Shown: positions 8,352 through 17,107 of the stretch, one piece after another
Numbering within the stretch: the first letter of the stretch is position 1
Layout: the number at the start of each line of letters is the position of its first letter
Made by a program: the position numbers and the translations under genes
The notes under the pieces: model-generated
Seen by the model: only the letters and a program-made list of their open reading frames with translations
Databases searched by the model: none
What the model was told of the DNA's origin: nothing
Origin: Castellaniella sp049671645
GTDB lineage: Bacteria; Pseudomonadota; Gammaproteobacteria; Burkholderiales; Burkholderiaceae_B
Direction of reading: 5' to 3'
Length of the DNA stretch: 64,000 bases
NCBI RefSeq assembly: GCF_049671645.1
Contig: NZ_JBATVG010000024.1
Span: forward strand, 1-64,000

Positions 8352-8540
8352 TTGAATCTTCTCCCCATAGGGAAAGACGCAGATTCTAACATGAAACGCC
8401 CACATTCCTTGGCGGCCAGCGGGCGCCGGGATCAGCCGCTCACATCCTGTATCTTCCGCGCTGAAAAGCAAATGAACGCTCGGGTATAGTCAAATCTACC
8501 ATCCGTCCTCACGGATGACAGCGCCTGATAGGAGAAGCAT

Positions 8541-9092
8541 ATGCCAGCATCCTCCGCCGTCTGGAGCCCGCGTCTCAGATTCCTGCACTGGGCCTTGTTC
8601 ATCATCATCGCTGCGGCGGTGACCTGCGTGCTCATCGCCAGCGGCTACGAGCGCGGCGATCCCCTCAAGGGGCAATTCATGTTCTTTCACAAAAGCTTCG
8701 GGGTGACGGCTTTGGCCTTGATGATCGTCTGGGTCATCACGCGGCTGAACACCGGCCGGCCGCCGCCCATCGGACAGGCATGGCAATCACGCCTGGCGAC
8801 GACGGTCCACTGGGCCATGGTCGTCCTGGTGCTCGCTCTGCCGACGGCCGGCCTGTTGATGTCGCAATTCGCGCAGCAGTCCGTCAGCGTCTTCGGCCTG
8901 TTTTCCATCCCGGTCTGGCTGGCCGAGGACAAAGTGGCGGCGAAGGCCATTCATACGATTCATGCGGGATACGCCGGGCCGATCCTGATCGGCTTGGTCG
9001 CGCTGCACTTCATTGGCGCCCTATGGCACCATTTCATCGATCACGACGAGACCCTGAAACGGATGCTTCCGGGGAAAACCCGCCAGCCTTGA
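8541..9092 (+). CDS. cybB: Cytochrome b561 (YodB/CybB-like), diheme membrane cytochrome
   Basis: This 183-residue inner-membrane protein has four hydrophobic helices and histidines placed as in bacterial cytochrome b561: RFLHWALF near residue 14, FFHKSFG near 51, a VHWAMVV helix, and IHTIHAGYAGP followed by LHFIGALWHH. It binds two b hemes and moves electrons between the quinone pool and an acceptor such as superoxide. An upstream TATAGT (about 8485) could be its -10 box. It is a single-gene unit between tRNA-Leu and the convergent secG. Confidence 0.88.
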   Translation: MPASSAVWSPRLRFLHWALFIIIAAAVTCVLIASGYERGDPLKGQFMFFHKSFGVTALALMIVWVITRLNTGRPPPIGQAWQSRLATTVHWAMVVLVLALPTAGLLMSQFAQQSVSVFGLFSIPVWLAEDKVAAKAIHTIHAGYAGPILIGLVALHFIGALWHHFIDHDETLKRMLPGKTRQP

Positions 9093-9168
9093 CGGGCTTC
9101 CCCGCTTTCCCGGTCAGTTTCCGAATGTTCGACGGTGTCAGACGGGGAGCGGGCCCTGACGCAGGCGC

Positions 9169-9639
9169 TTACTTGCCGGTAGGCGCGTCCTTGGGCGCGG
9201 GCACCACGGGCACCGAAGCGTCGGAGTTGGCGGCGTCCGGCGTCGCGGAGCCGGATGCGGGCGCGGCGGGCTTGCCGGTGGACGGGGCCGAAGGCACGGC
9301 GGCGCCCAGGTCGGGCACGGCGGAACCCGTGGCCGGCGCGGGGGCTTTTTCGGGAGCGCTGAAGCCCTGCATGATGCCCGTTTCGATCGGCGAACCGGCC
9401 GGATGGTGGGACACCCAGGCCAGACCGATGGTCGTGGCGAAGAACAGGACGGCCGCCCATTTGGTCGCCCGGGACAGGAAATTCGCGGCCCCCGCCGAAC
9501 CGAACACGCTGCCGGCGGACCCGCTGCCGAAGGCCGCGCCCATGTCGGCGCCCTTGCCCTGCTGCAGCAGCACCAGCACGATGATCAGTAGCGAGGAGAT
9601 GACCTGCAACGTCAGCAGGATCGAGGAAAACCATTGCAT
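9169..9639 (-). CDS. secG: Preprotein translocase subunit SecG
   Basis: This 156-residue protein has two N-terminal membrane segments (about 8-28 and 55-75) and the SecG signature LVLLQQGKGADMGAAFGSGS between them. SecG assists SecYE in protein export. The C-terminal half is a long Ala/Pro/Ser/Gly-rich tail (about residues 85-156), longer than in E. coli SecG (110 residues) but common in betaproteobacteria as I recall. It follows tpiA by 21 bases, the usual pairing. Confidence 0.95.
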   Translation of the reverse strand: MQWFSSILLTLQVISSLLIIVLVLLQQGKGADMGAAFGSGSAGSVFGSAGAANFLSRATKWAAVLFFATTIGLAWVSHHPAGSPIETGIMQGFSAPEKAPAPATGSAVPDLGAAVPSAPSTGKPAAPASGSATPDAANSDASVPVVPAPKDAPTGK

Positions 9640-9660
9640 GATAATAGGACTCCGGGGGGC

Positions 9661-10422
9661 TTAAGCGACCGCGGCCGCAATATTCAGAAATTCGTCGGCG
9701 ACCAGCGACGCCCCCCCCACCAAGGCGCCGTCGATGTCGGGTTGGGCAAACAGGGCGGCGGCATTGGCAGCCTTGACGCTGCCGCCGTACAGAATGCGGG
9801 TCTGCGCAGCGCCCTGCTGGGCCAGGGACGCGCGGATGAAACCATGCACCGCCTGCGCCTGTTCAGGGGTGGCGGTACGGCCCGTGCCGATGGCCCAGAC
9901 GGGCTCATAAGCCAGCACCATGCGGGACAGGGCATCCGCCCCCAATGCCAGGATGGGATCGAGCTGATCGCCGATGACGCATTCGGCCTGGCCCGCATCG
10001 CGGTCGGCCAAAGTTTCACCCACACACACGACCGGCGTCAGGCCGGCGCCCAGCGCGGCGACGGCCTTGGCCGCCACCAGAGCGCTGGACTCGCCATGCA
10101 TGGCGCGGCGTTCGGAGTGGCCGCACAGGACCCAGGCGCACGCGAAATCCGCCAGCATGGCTGCCGAGACTTCGCCCGTGTAGGCGCCCCGATCATGCAC
10201 GCTGACATCCTGCGCGCCCCAGGTGATGGCGGCGCCAGCCAGGGCCTGACGGGCCTGTTCCAGGTAGGGGAAAGGCACGCACACGGCCAGCTGGGCATCG
10301 CCGGCCCGCTGCGCGCCCGCAACCAGACCGCCCAGCAGCGCGGCATTGTCTGCCAGGCTGCCGTGCATCTTCCAGTTGCCCATGATCAGGCGCGAACGAG
10401 GTTGGCTCCGGGTTTGGCTCAT
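9661..10422 (-). CDS. tpiA: Triosephosphate isomerase
   Basis: This 253-residue TIM barrel interconverts dihydroxyacetone phosphate and glyceraldehyde 3-phosphate in glycolysis and gluconeogenesis. Active-site residues are Lys18 (GNWKMHG), His102 (CGHSERR) and Glu173 in AYEPVWAIGTG; the phosphate-gripping loop and GGSVKAANA near residue 215 are intact. The length is normal. It is the first gene of the tpiA-secG pair. Confidence 0.97.
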   Translation of the reverse strand: MSQTRSQPRSRLIMGNWKMHGSLADNAALLGGLVAGAQRAGDAQLAVCVPFPYLEQARQALAGAAITWGAQDVSVHDRGAYTGEVSAAMLADFACAWVLCGHSERRAMHGESSALVAAKAVAALGAGLTPVVCVGETLADRDAGQAECVIGDQLDPILALGADALSRMVLAYEPVWAIGTGRTATPEQAQAVHGFIRASLAQQGAAQTRILYGGSVKAANAAALFAQPDIDGALVGGASLVADEFLNIAAAVA

Positions 10423-10510
10423 GCGTATCGTCGATTAGGTTCAATTCAGGTAACTCTTGATTGTAGCGTGAATGACACCAAGACGCAGAAAAACCAGACG
10501 CCGTCCCGAT

Positions 10511-12826
10511 TCACAGCGCCGGCCATTCACGCGCCGCGAACGGCACGATGGACGTGCCGTCCAGTTCGGCCATGCGCCGCAACAGCCAGGGTTCGGGCTG
10601 GCCGAAACCCAGCCTTCTCAGGGCCACGGGCGAAGACTTGAAATGCGGCTGCTGGCTGACGGCATCGCGCGCGTACCACGTGTGCTGATTGGCGGCCTGA
10701 GCGCCATGCCCATAGTGGAAAGGCACGAACACCTCGCCGCGCCGCACGGTCCCGACCACCATCGCGACGCCCTCCCACCGGCCATTCGGTGACACGAGCT
10801 CAACCAGATCGCCGGTCGAGATCTCCAGCCGCGCGGCATCGTCGGGATGAATCTCGGCATAGGCATGCGGCGCGCATGAGTTCAGGACGGTGGACCGCGC
10901 GGTCTTGGTGCGGGTGTGAAAATGGTAGACCACCCGCCCCGTGATGAGCAGAAACGGAAACTGCTCCGAGGTCGGATTGGGATGCCGGCGCCAGCGCACC
11001 GGGCGCAGGAAGGCCTTGCCCTTCGGGTCATCGCGCTCGTAGTCGGCCCGCGCAACCGCCCTGCCCGTCAGAAAATCCACGCCCCAGGTCTCGCAATCAT
11101 CGACGCCGGTCCCGAACCGCAGGTCCTCGTACAAGCGTTCGCACCCGCGCGGATGCTGTTCATTGCACGGCCAGCGCACCGCCCCCATTTCCAGGATCAG
11201 CTCGTAGCTCATGCCCGAATAATCACAGGGACGGCCCTTCGAGACCTTGCGCCACTCGTTGAAGGCGTCTTCGGAGCGCTTGAAAGGCAGCAACGGCGCG
11301 CCGTCCCTGTCTTGAAAACCCAGCCGCCCGGAGGCCTCGACGATGATGTCGAGGTCGCTGCGCGCCTCGCCGGGCGGCTCCACCGCTTTCAGCAGCAGGT
11401 TCACGCTACGATCGGCATTGGTGACGCACCCCTCTTTCTCGCCCCACATCGCGGTCGGGAAATAGATGTCCGCCAATTCCACGGTCTCGGTATCGATGAA
11501 GGGATCCTGCACCACCAGGAACAGGCGCTTCAAGATGCGCTCGGTGCGGTTCTGGTCGGGCAGGCTGACCAGGGGATTGGTGCCGATCACCCACATGAAC
11601 TCGATTTCACCGCGCTCGGCCTGCTCCATCATCGTGAGTATGTCCTTGGGCGTCTCGGGGCGAAACGTCTCGGGATCGAGGTTCCAGCACTCGCACAGTT
11701 CGCGCATGTGCTTTTCATTCGCGGGGTTGCGGTAGGCCGGATAGGACCCGCCGGCGCCGGCTTCGCGATTGCACATGGCCGAAGGCTGGCCGGCCATCAG
11801 CAGCGGCCCGGCACCGGGCTTGCCGATCGCCCCCGTCAGAAGATGCACGGCATTGACCAGGGACGAAGACGCGGTGGCTTCCACGCTTTGATAAAAGCCC
11901 TGCAGCACCGTCGACACCATCCGGGGCGTGGCGCCAATCCATTGGGCGGCTGTTTCCAGTGTTTCTTGGGGAATATCGCAGATCCGAGCCACGCGCTCAG
12001 GCGGATACTCGCGCGCCACGGCTGCCAGCGCATCGAACCCCACCGTGTGCGCAGCGATGAAATCGCGATGGATCCAGTCGTGCGCGATCAGCAGATGGAG
12101 GATGCCATTCATCAACGCGACGTTCGTCCCGCCCCGCAGCTGCACGTGCAGGTCGGCGCCCTGGGTCACCGTGGGCGTCCTGCGCGGGTCGAAAACGATG
12201 ATGCGGGCGCCATGGTCCTTTTTCGCCGCCAGCATGCGTTCCCACAGTACCGTCTGCACTTCGGCCACGTTGTGGCCGTACAGGCAAAGAAGATCCGCCT
12301 GGTCCACATCGGCATAGGATGCGGGCGGACCATCGGTGCCGAAATTGGCCATCAGGCCGGTCGCGGACGTCGCGGTGCACAGGCGCGTATTCCCGTCGAT
12401 ATTGGCCGATCCCAGGCCGCCGCGCCAGAATTTGCCAAGCGTGTAGAACTCTTCGATGGTGAGTTGGCCGGAGTTGTAGCAAGCCAGGTTCTGATGGCCC
12501 TGCCGCCAGGCATCGCGGAATTTCTTCTCGAAGAAATCCATGGCCTCGGGCCAGCCTGCAGGTTCCAGCGGCGCGCCCTTGCAGCGGCGGATCATGGGCG
12601 TGACGCCGCGACGCGGGCTATTGTTGGCGACCCAGGCATGCTCGCCCTTGGGGCCCAGATGCCCGAAATTGACCGGGTGCGCAGCGTCGCCGCGAACGCC
12701 GACGATCTTGCCGTCCTTGACGGCTATATCAAGGCCGCAGCCGTTGGAACACAGGATGCAGGCCGAATGAACCCAGGCGTCGGGTTCGCCCTGGATGCCG
12801 AGACCGATGTCGATTCTTGCTTGCAT
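10511..12826 (-). CDS. Molybdopterin oxidoreductase (assimilatory nitrate reductase / formate dehydrogenase alpha-like)
   Basis: This 771-residue cytoplasmic-type molybdopterin enzyme has no Tat leader. Near the N-terminus lie Cys23, Cys26 and Cys30 of a CxxCxxxC iron-sulfur motif. The expected fourth Cys is Gly58 in HLGPKG, where nitrate reductases usually have LCxKG. A Cys in NTRLCTATSATGL (residue 150) is the probable Mo ligand. The C-terminal pterin-binding domain (about 640-755) contains LLITGRVVYHFHTRT. The start at 12826 gives the family N-terminus; longer readings are low-quality sequence over the neighbouring tRNA area. No electron-transfer partner is adjacent, so the substrate is uncertain. 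Confidence 0.85.
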   Translation of the reverse strand: MQARIDIGLGIQGEPDAWVHSACILCSNGCGLDIAVKDGKIVGVRGDAAHPVNFGHLGPKGEHAWVANNSPRRGVTPMIRRCKGAPLEPAGWPEAMDFFEKKFRDAWRQGHQNLACYNSGQLTIEEFYTLGKFWRGGLGSANIDGNTRLCTATSATGLMANFGTDGPPASYADVDQADLLCLYGHNVAEVQTVLWERMLAAKKDHGARIIVFDPRRTPTVTQGADLHVQLRGGTNVALMNGILHLLIAHDWIHRDFIAAHTVGFDALAAVAREYPPERVARICDIPQETLETAAQWIGATPRMVSTVLQGFYQSVEATASSSLVNAVHLLTGAIGKPGAGPLLMAGQPSAMCNREAGAGGSYPAYRNPANEKHMRELCECWNLDPETFRPETPKDILTMMEQAERGEIEFMWVIGTNPLVSLPDQNRTERILKRLFLVVQDPFIDTETVELADIYFPTAMWGEKEGCVTNADRSVNLLLKAVEPPGEARSDLDIIVEASGRLGFQDRDGAPLLPFKRSEDAFNEWRKVSKGRPCDYSGMSYELILEMGAVRWPCNEQHPRGCERLYEDLRFGTGVDDCETWGVDFLTGRAVARADYERDDPKGKAFLRPVRWRRHPNPTSEQFPFLLITGRVVYHFHTRTKTARSTVLNSCAPHAYAEIHPDDAARLEISTGDLVELVSPNGRWEGVAMVVGTVRRGEVFVPFHYGHGAQAANQHTWYARDAVSQQPHFKSSPVALRRLGFGQPEPWLLRRMAELDGTSIVPFAAREWPAL

Positions 12827-12961
12827 GCGCGCCCCCGTGGGCGGCAGGCAAGCCGGTCGATGCGCGCGGAGGCCGCCTCGTCCACGAAACCGGCGTTGGC
12901 GAAAGTTGCGATCGAGTATACGCCGCCTCGCCGACACGGCCCTGAACGATACGGCCCAGAA

Positions 12962-13046
12962 TGGTGCTCCCAGCCGGGGTCGAACCGGCACGCCCGAAGG
13001 CGAGGGATTTTAAGTCCCTTGCGTCTACCAATTCCGCCATGGGAGC
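12962..13046 (-). tRNA. tRNA-Leu (anticodon TAA)
   Basis: The minus strand starts GCTCCCATGGCGGAATTGG and ends in encoded CCA (12962-12964). Stem AGGGA/TCCCT encloses the loop CTTAAAA, giving anticodon TAA. A long variable arm and GGTTCGACC T-arm are present; 85 bases. Confidence 0.96.
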
Positions 13047-13124
13047 AACTGGAGAACTGCCGGGAAGAATATTCCCGGTATAGTACCAGCGAGGGGATTG
13101 CGCACTGCAGCCGGCCGCCTGCAG

Positions 13125-13214
13125 TGGCGGAAGCGGTGAGATTCGAACTCACGGATGGGTCGCCCCATCGCCGGTTTTCAAGACCGGTCCATTCAACCAC
13201 TCTGGCACGCTTCC
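13125..13214 (-). tRNA. tRNA-Ser (anticodon TGA)
   Basis: The minus strand begins GGAAGCGTGCCAGAGTGG and ends with encoded CCA. Stem ACCGGT/ACCGGC (with one wobble) flanks a CTTGAAA loop, giving TGA. The long variable arm expected for class II is present; 90 bases. Confidence 0.96.
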
Positions 13215-13272
13215 GGGGATGAAGACCGCAAGTGTAGCGCATAATTCAGGCTGATCATTCAGCGGAGGTCCC

Positions 13273-14253
13273 ATGCAAGCGATAGAAATCACGACTCCCG
13301 GCGGACCGGAAGTCCTGGAACTCGTGGAACGCCCCACCCCCGTCCCCGGCCCCGGCGAAGTCCTGATCCAGGTCAGCGCGGCCGGCATCAATCGGCCCGA
13401 TGTCTTCCAGCGGCAGGGCAGCTACCCCCCACCGGCCGGGGCATCCGATCTGCCCGGACTGGAAGTGGCCGGCCGGATCGTGGACGGCGACGCGTCTTCA
13501 GCCGGATTCCGGATCGGGGACGAAGTCTGCGCCCTGCTGGGGGGCGGCGGCTATGCCCAGTACTGCGTCGCGCCGGCCGCCCAGTGCCTGCCCGTGCCCA
13601 AAGGCCTGTCGATGATCGAGGCCGCCGCCTTGCCCGAAACCTACTTCACGGTCTGGAGCAACGTCTTCGACCGGGGCCGTCTGGCAGCGGGCGAAACCCT
13701 GCTGGTGCACGGCGGGGCCAGCGGCATCGGCACGACGGCCATTGCGCTGGCACGCGCTTTCGGCCACACCGTTTACGCCACGGCCGGCAGCGCCGAACGC
13801 GTGCGAGCGATCGAAGCCTTGGGGTGCACCCGGGGCATCAATTACCGCACTCAGGACTTCGTCGAGGAAATCCACGCCCTGACGAACAATCGCGGGGTGG
13901 ACGTCATCCTGGACATGGTGGCGGGCGACTACCTGCCGCGCAACCTCAAGGCGCTGGCCGATGACGGCCGGCTGGTGATGATCGCCCAGCTGGGCGGCGT
14001 GCACGCCTCGATCAATTGCTGGCAGGTCATGGCCCGCCGCTTGACCATCACGGGCTCCACGCTGCGGTCCCGACCCGTGGCCTTCAAGGCCGCCATCGCG
14101 CAGGCCCTGCGCGAACGGGTCTGGCCGCTGCTGGACGCCGGCAAGATCCGCCCCAGCATCCACGCCACCTTTCCGCTGGCGGAAGCTTCCAGGGCGCACG
14201 CCATGATGGACGCGGGCGAGCAGATCGGGAAGATCGTGCTGACGTTGTCGTAA
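13273..14253 (+). CDS. qor: NAD(P)H:quinone oxidoreductase, zinc-independent MDR family
   Basis: This 326-residue member of the quinone reductase / zeta-crystallin branch of medium-chain dehydrogenases has a GroES-like N-domain (about 1-120) and a Rossmann domain with VHGGASGIGTTAIALARAFG (about 145-164) that prefers NADPH. The structural-zinc Cys cluster of alcohol dehydrogenases is absent. It reduces quinones or enones. It starts after a GGAGG site, and a bidirectional terminator separates it from the convergent pnp. Confidence 0.9.
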   Translation: MQAIEITTPGGPEVLELVERPTPVPGPGEVLIQVSAAGINRPDVFQRQGSYPPPAGASDLPGLEVAGRIVDGDASSAGFRIGDEVCALLGGGGYAQYCVAPAAQCLPVPKGLSMIEAAALPETYFTVWSNVFDRGRLAAGETLLVHGGASGIGTTAIALARAFGHTVYATAGSAERVRAIEALGCTRGINYRTQDFVEEIHALTNNRGVDVILDMVAGDYLPRNLKALADDGRLVMIAQLGGVHASINCWQVMARRLTITGSTLRSRPVAFKAAIAQALRERVWPLLDAGKIRPSIHATFPLAEASRAHAMMDAGEQIGKIVLTLS

Positions 14254-14328
14254 ATCCGCACGACCGCGCCCGGCCCCCGTTGCCGGGGCCGGGTGCCGCG
14301 GTCTCTTGGCGCCGTCGCACCGCCATAG

Positions 14329-14360
14329 AAAAAGGGCGCTCCTTGCGGAGCGCCCTTTTT
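14329..14360. terminator. Bidirectional intrinsic terminator between qor and pnp
   Basis: A14-base perfect stem (AAAAAGGGCGCTCC with its complement, loop TTGC) has A-runs and T-runs on both sides. It can stop transcription of qor on the plus strand and pnp on the minus strand. Confidence 0.93.
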
Positions 14361-14403
14361 CAGGCAACCGCCGGGCAGCGCCGCTGCCCGGGACCGCAGC
14401 CGA

Positions 14404-16548
14404 TTACTCGGCCGTGGTCGGGGCGGCGGGACCGCCCTGGGCTTCGATACCGCCGATGGCCTTGACCGACAGGCGCAGACGACCGCGGTCGTCGGCTTCC
14501 AGGATCTTGACACGCACCGACTGGCCGACCTTCAGCACGTCGTTGATGTCGGCGATGCGGTAGTTGGCGATTTCGGAGATGTGCAGCAGACCGTCGCGGC
14601 CCGGCAGCACCTGGACGATGGCGCCGAAGTCCAGCAGGCGTTGCACCGTGCCCTGGTATTCCTGACCGATTTCCACGTCGGCGGTCAGTTCCTTGATGCG
14701 GCGCTCGGCTTCGTGCGCGCGGTCCAGGTCGGCGCTGGCGATGGTGATGTTGCCATCATCGCCGATGTCGATCTGGCAACCGGTTTCCTCGGTCAGGGCG
14801 CGGATGGTGGCGCCGCCCTTGCCGATCACGTCGCGGATCTTTTCCGGGTTGATCTTGACGCGCAGCATGCGCGGGGCGAAGTCGGACAGTTCCGTGCGCG
14901 AACCGTCGATGGCTTCGCGCATCTTGCCCAGGATGTGCAGACGGCCTTCGCGGGCCTGGGCCAGCGCCACCTGCATGATTTCCTTGGTGATGCCCTGGAT
15001 CTTGATGTCCATCTGCAGGGCGGTCACGCCGGTGACGGTACCCGTCACCTTGAAGTCCATGTCGCCCAGGTGATCTTCATCGCCCAGGATGTCGGTCAGC
15101 ACGGCGAACTTGCCGCCTTCCTTGATCAGGCCCATGGCCACGCCGGCCACGTGATCCTTGACCGGCACGCCGGCGTCCATCATGGACAGGCTGCCGCCGC
15201 AGACCGACGCCATGGACGAGGAGCCGTTGGATTCGGTGATTTCCGACACCAGACGCAGGGTGTACTGGAATTCTTCCGCGCTGGGCAGCAGGGCCAGCAG
15301 GGCTCGCTTGGCCAGGCGGCCGTGGCCGATCTCGCGGCGCTTGGGTACGCCGAAGCGGCCGGTTTCGCCCGTGGCGAACGGAGGCATGTTGTAGTGCAGC
15401 ATGAAACGGTCGCGGTATTCGCCCATGATCGAATCGATGATCTGCTCGTCCTGCTTGGTGCCCAGCGTCGTGACCACCAGCGCCTGGGTTTCACCCCGGG
15501 TGAACAGGGCCGAGCCGTGCGCGCGGGGCAGCACGCCCAGGCGGATGCTGATGGGGCGCACCGTGCGCGTGTCGCGCCCGTCGATGCGCGGTTCGCCGTT
15601 CAGGACCTGGCCGCGGACGATTTCCGATTCCAGGGCGAACAGCATGTTTTCGACCTCGACGCTGTCGGGGGCGGCATCGCCCCGGGCGGTGGCGTGCTCG
15701 GCCAGTTTCGTCTTGACCTCGGCATAGACCCGGCGCAGCTGGGCGGTGCGCTCCTGCTTGTTGCGCACCTGATAGACGGCCTGCAGGGGTTCGAAGGCGG
15801 CGCTGCGCACGGCGGTCGCCAGGACCTCGTTGCGCGGGGCCGGCTGCCAGTCCCATTCGGGCTTGCCGGCTTCGGCCACCAGTTCATGGATGGCGTTGAT
15901 GCAGGCCTGCATCTGTTCGTGGCCGAACACCACGGCGCCCAGCATCACGTCTTCGGGCAGCTGCTTGGCTTCGGATTCGACCATCAGCACGGCGGCTTCG
16001 GTCCCGGCCACGACCAGATCCAGCTGGGATTGCTCGTGCAGCTGCGTGGTGCTGGGGTTCAGGACGTACTGGCCGTCCACATAACCGACGCGCGCGGCGC
16101 CCACCGGGCCGTTGAACGGAATGCCGGAGATGGCCAGGGCAGCCGAGGCGCCGATCAGCGCGGGGATGTCCGGATCGATTTCAGGATTGACCGACAGCGT
16201 GTGGATGATGACCTGCACGTCGTTGTAGAAGCCTTCCGGGAACAACGGGCGCAGCGGGCGATCGATCAGGCGCGACGTCAGGGTTTCCTTTTCGGAGGGC
16301 TTGCCTTCGCGCTTGAAGAAGCCGCCCGGGATCTTGCCGGCGGCGTAGGTCTTTTCAACGTAATCGACGGTCAGCGGAAAGAAATCCTGGCCGGGCTTGG
16401 CGGTACGGGCAGCCACGACAGTAGCCAGGATGACCGTATCATCCACGGACACCAGCACAGCGCCGGACGCCTGGCGGGCGATCTCGCCGGTTTCCAGGAC
16501 GACGGTGTGCTCACCGTATTGAAACGATTTGCTCACTTTATTGAACAT
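14404..16548 (-). CDS. pnp: Polyribonucleotide nucleotidyltransferase (PNPase)
   Basis: This 714-residue 3'-5' phosphorolytic exoribonuclease is a degradosome component. It holds two RNase PH-like domains (about 10-235 and 310-545) joined by a helical domain. Family motifs include FFPLTVDYVEKTYAAGKIPG and the DILGDEDHLGDMDFKVTGT segment, whose Asp residues bind the catalytic metal. A KH domain (VIGKGGATIRAL, near 565) and an S1 domain (about 620-690) follow. It lies downstream of rpsO, the conserved order, with a hairpin terminator between them. Confidence 0.98.
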   Translation of the reverse strand: MFNKVSKSFQYGEHTVVLETGEIARQASGAVLVSVDDTVILATVVAARTAKPGQDFFPLTVDYVEKTYAAGKIPGGFFKREGKPSEKETLTSRLIDRPLRPLFPEGFYNDVQVIIHTLSVNPEIDPDIPALIGASAALAISGIPFNGPVGAARVGYVDGQYVLNPSTTQLHEQSQLDLVVAGTEAAVLMVESEAKQLPEDVMLGAVVFGHEQMQACINAIHELVAEAGKPEWDWQPAPRNEVLATAVRSAAFEPLQAVYQVRNKQERTAQLRRVYAEVKTKLAEHATARGDAAPDSVEVENMLFALESEIVRGQVLNGEPRIDGRDTRTVRPISIRLGVLPRAHGSALFTRGETQALVVTTLGTKQDEQIIDSIMGEYRDRFMLHYNMPPFATGETGRFGVPKRREIGHGRLAKRALLALLPSAEEFQYTLRLVSEITESNGSSSMASVCGGSLSMMDAGVPVKDHVAGVAMGLIKEGGKFAVLTDILGDEDHLGDMDFKVTGTVTGVTALQMDIKIQGITKEIMQVALAQAREGRLHILGKMREAIDGSRTELSDFAPRMLRVKINPEKIRDVIGKGGATIRALTEETGCQIDIGDDGNITIASADLDRAHEAERRIKELTADVEIGQEYQGTVQRLLDFGAIVQVLPGRDGLLHISEIANYRIADINDVLKVGQSVRVKILEADDRGRLRLSVKAIGGIEAQGGPAAPTTAE

Positions 16549-16631
16549 TTTCTTATCCTATTAAAAGGGCCGCCTGCGGACACGCGCCCGCGACCCGCCA
16601 TGAGCGGGAACTTATTTCAGCGACCCATGAC

Positions 16632-16675
16632 AAAAAGCCGCGCACACTGCGGACATGAAGGCAGCGTGCACGGCT
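16632..16675 (-). terminator. Intrinsic terminator / attenuator between rpsO and pnp
   Basis: On the minus strand a 14-base stem (16661-16674 with 16637-16650, two G-U wobbles) is followed by TTTTT. It should end most rpsO transcripts while allowing readthrough into pnp, as known for this gene pair in E. coli. Confidence 0.85.
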
Positions 16676-16703
16676 CGTGCAAGGGGAACGACGCCCCCGG
16701 GCA

Positions 16704-16973
16704 TTACTTGCGCAGACCGAGTTTTTCAATCAGGGCGCGATAGGAATCCGGGTTGCGACCCTTCAGGTAGTCCAGCAATTTACGGCGACGGCTGACCATG
16801 CGCAGCAGGCCGCGGCGCGAGTGGTGGTCTTTCGTGTGGGCCTTGAAGTGGCCGGTCAGTTCATTGATGCGGGCGGTCAGCAGAGCGACCTGCACTTCGG
16901 GAGAACCGGTGTCACCGGTGGCGCGCTGGAATTGCGCAACGATGTCGGATTTGACGATATCAGCAACGGACAT
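16704..16973 (-). CDS. rpsO: 30S ribosomal protein S15
   Basis: At 89 residues it has the exact usual length of S15, a small helical protein binding the central domain of 16S rRNA. Hallmark sequences are TGSPEVQVALLTARINELTG, the HxKDHHSRRGLLRMVSRRRK stretch that contacts rRNA, and LLDYLKGRNPDSYRALIEKL. It is upstream of pnp in the standard arrangement. Confidence 0.98.
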   Translation of the reverse strand: MSVADIVKSDIVAQFQRATGDTGSPEVQVALLTARINELTGHFKAHTKDHHSRRGLLRMVSRRRKLLDYLKGRNPDSYRALIEKLGLRK

Positions 16974-17062
16974 GCTTTATTAACCTCAGGAACAGGCGGC
17001 AGCACCGAGGCGCGCTGCCGTGGGACGAAAAAAGCGCCACGCGAGATCGCGGCGCAGGCAAG

Positions 17063-17068
17063 ATTATA
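17063..17068 (-). promoter_or_regulatory. -10 box for rpsO
   Basis: A perfect TATAAT on the minus strand lies 90 bases upstream of the rpsO start. No consensus -35 sits at 17 bases; a TTGGGC at 19 bases is the nearest candidate. Confidence 0.4.
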
Positions 17069-17107
17069 ACGGATTTGAGGCGCCCGCGCCCAAGCGCGGA
17101 TCGGGCC

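Noticed and set aside
10916..13222. Plus-strand open frame of about 768 codons opposite the molybdopterin enzyme
   Set aside because: It crosses two tRNA genes and is low-complexity Arg/His/Gly sequence, a shadow of the real minus-strand gene.
14581..16743. Long plus-strand open frame (about 720 codons) opposite pnp
   Set aside because: It is the antisense shadow of pnp in GC-rich DNA: composition is His/Gln/Arg/Gly-rich with no recognisable domain, and pnp is certain.
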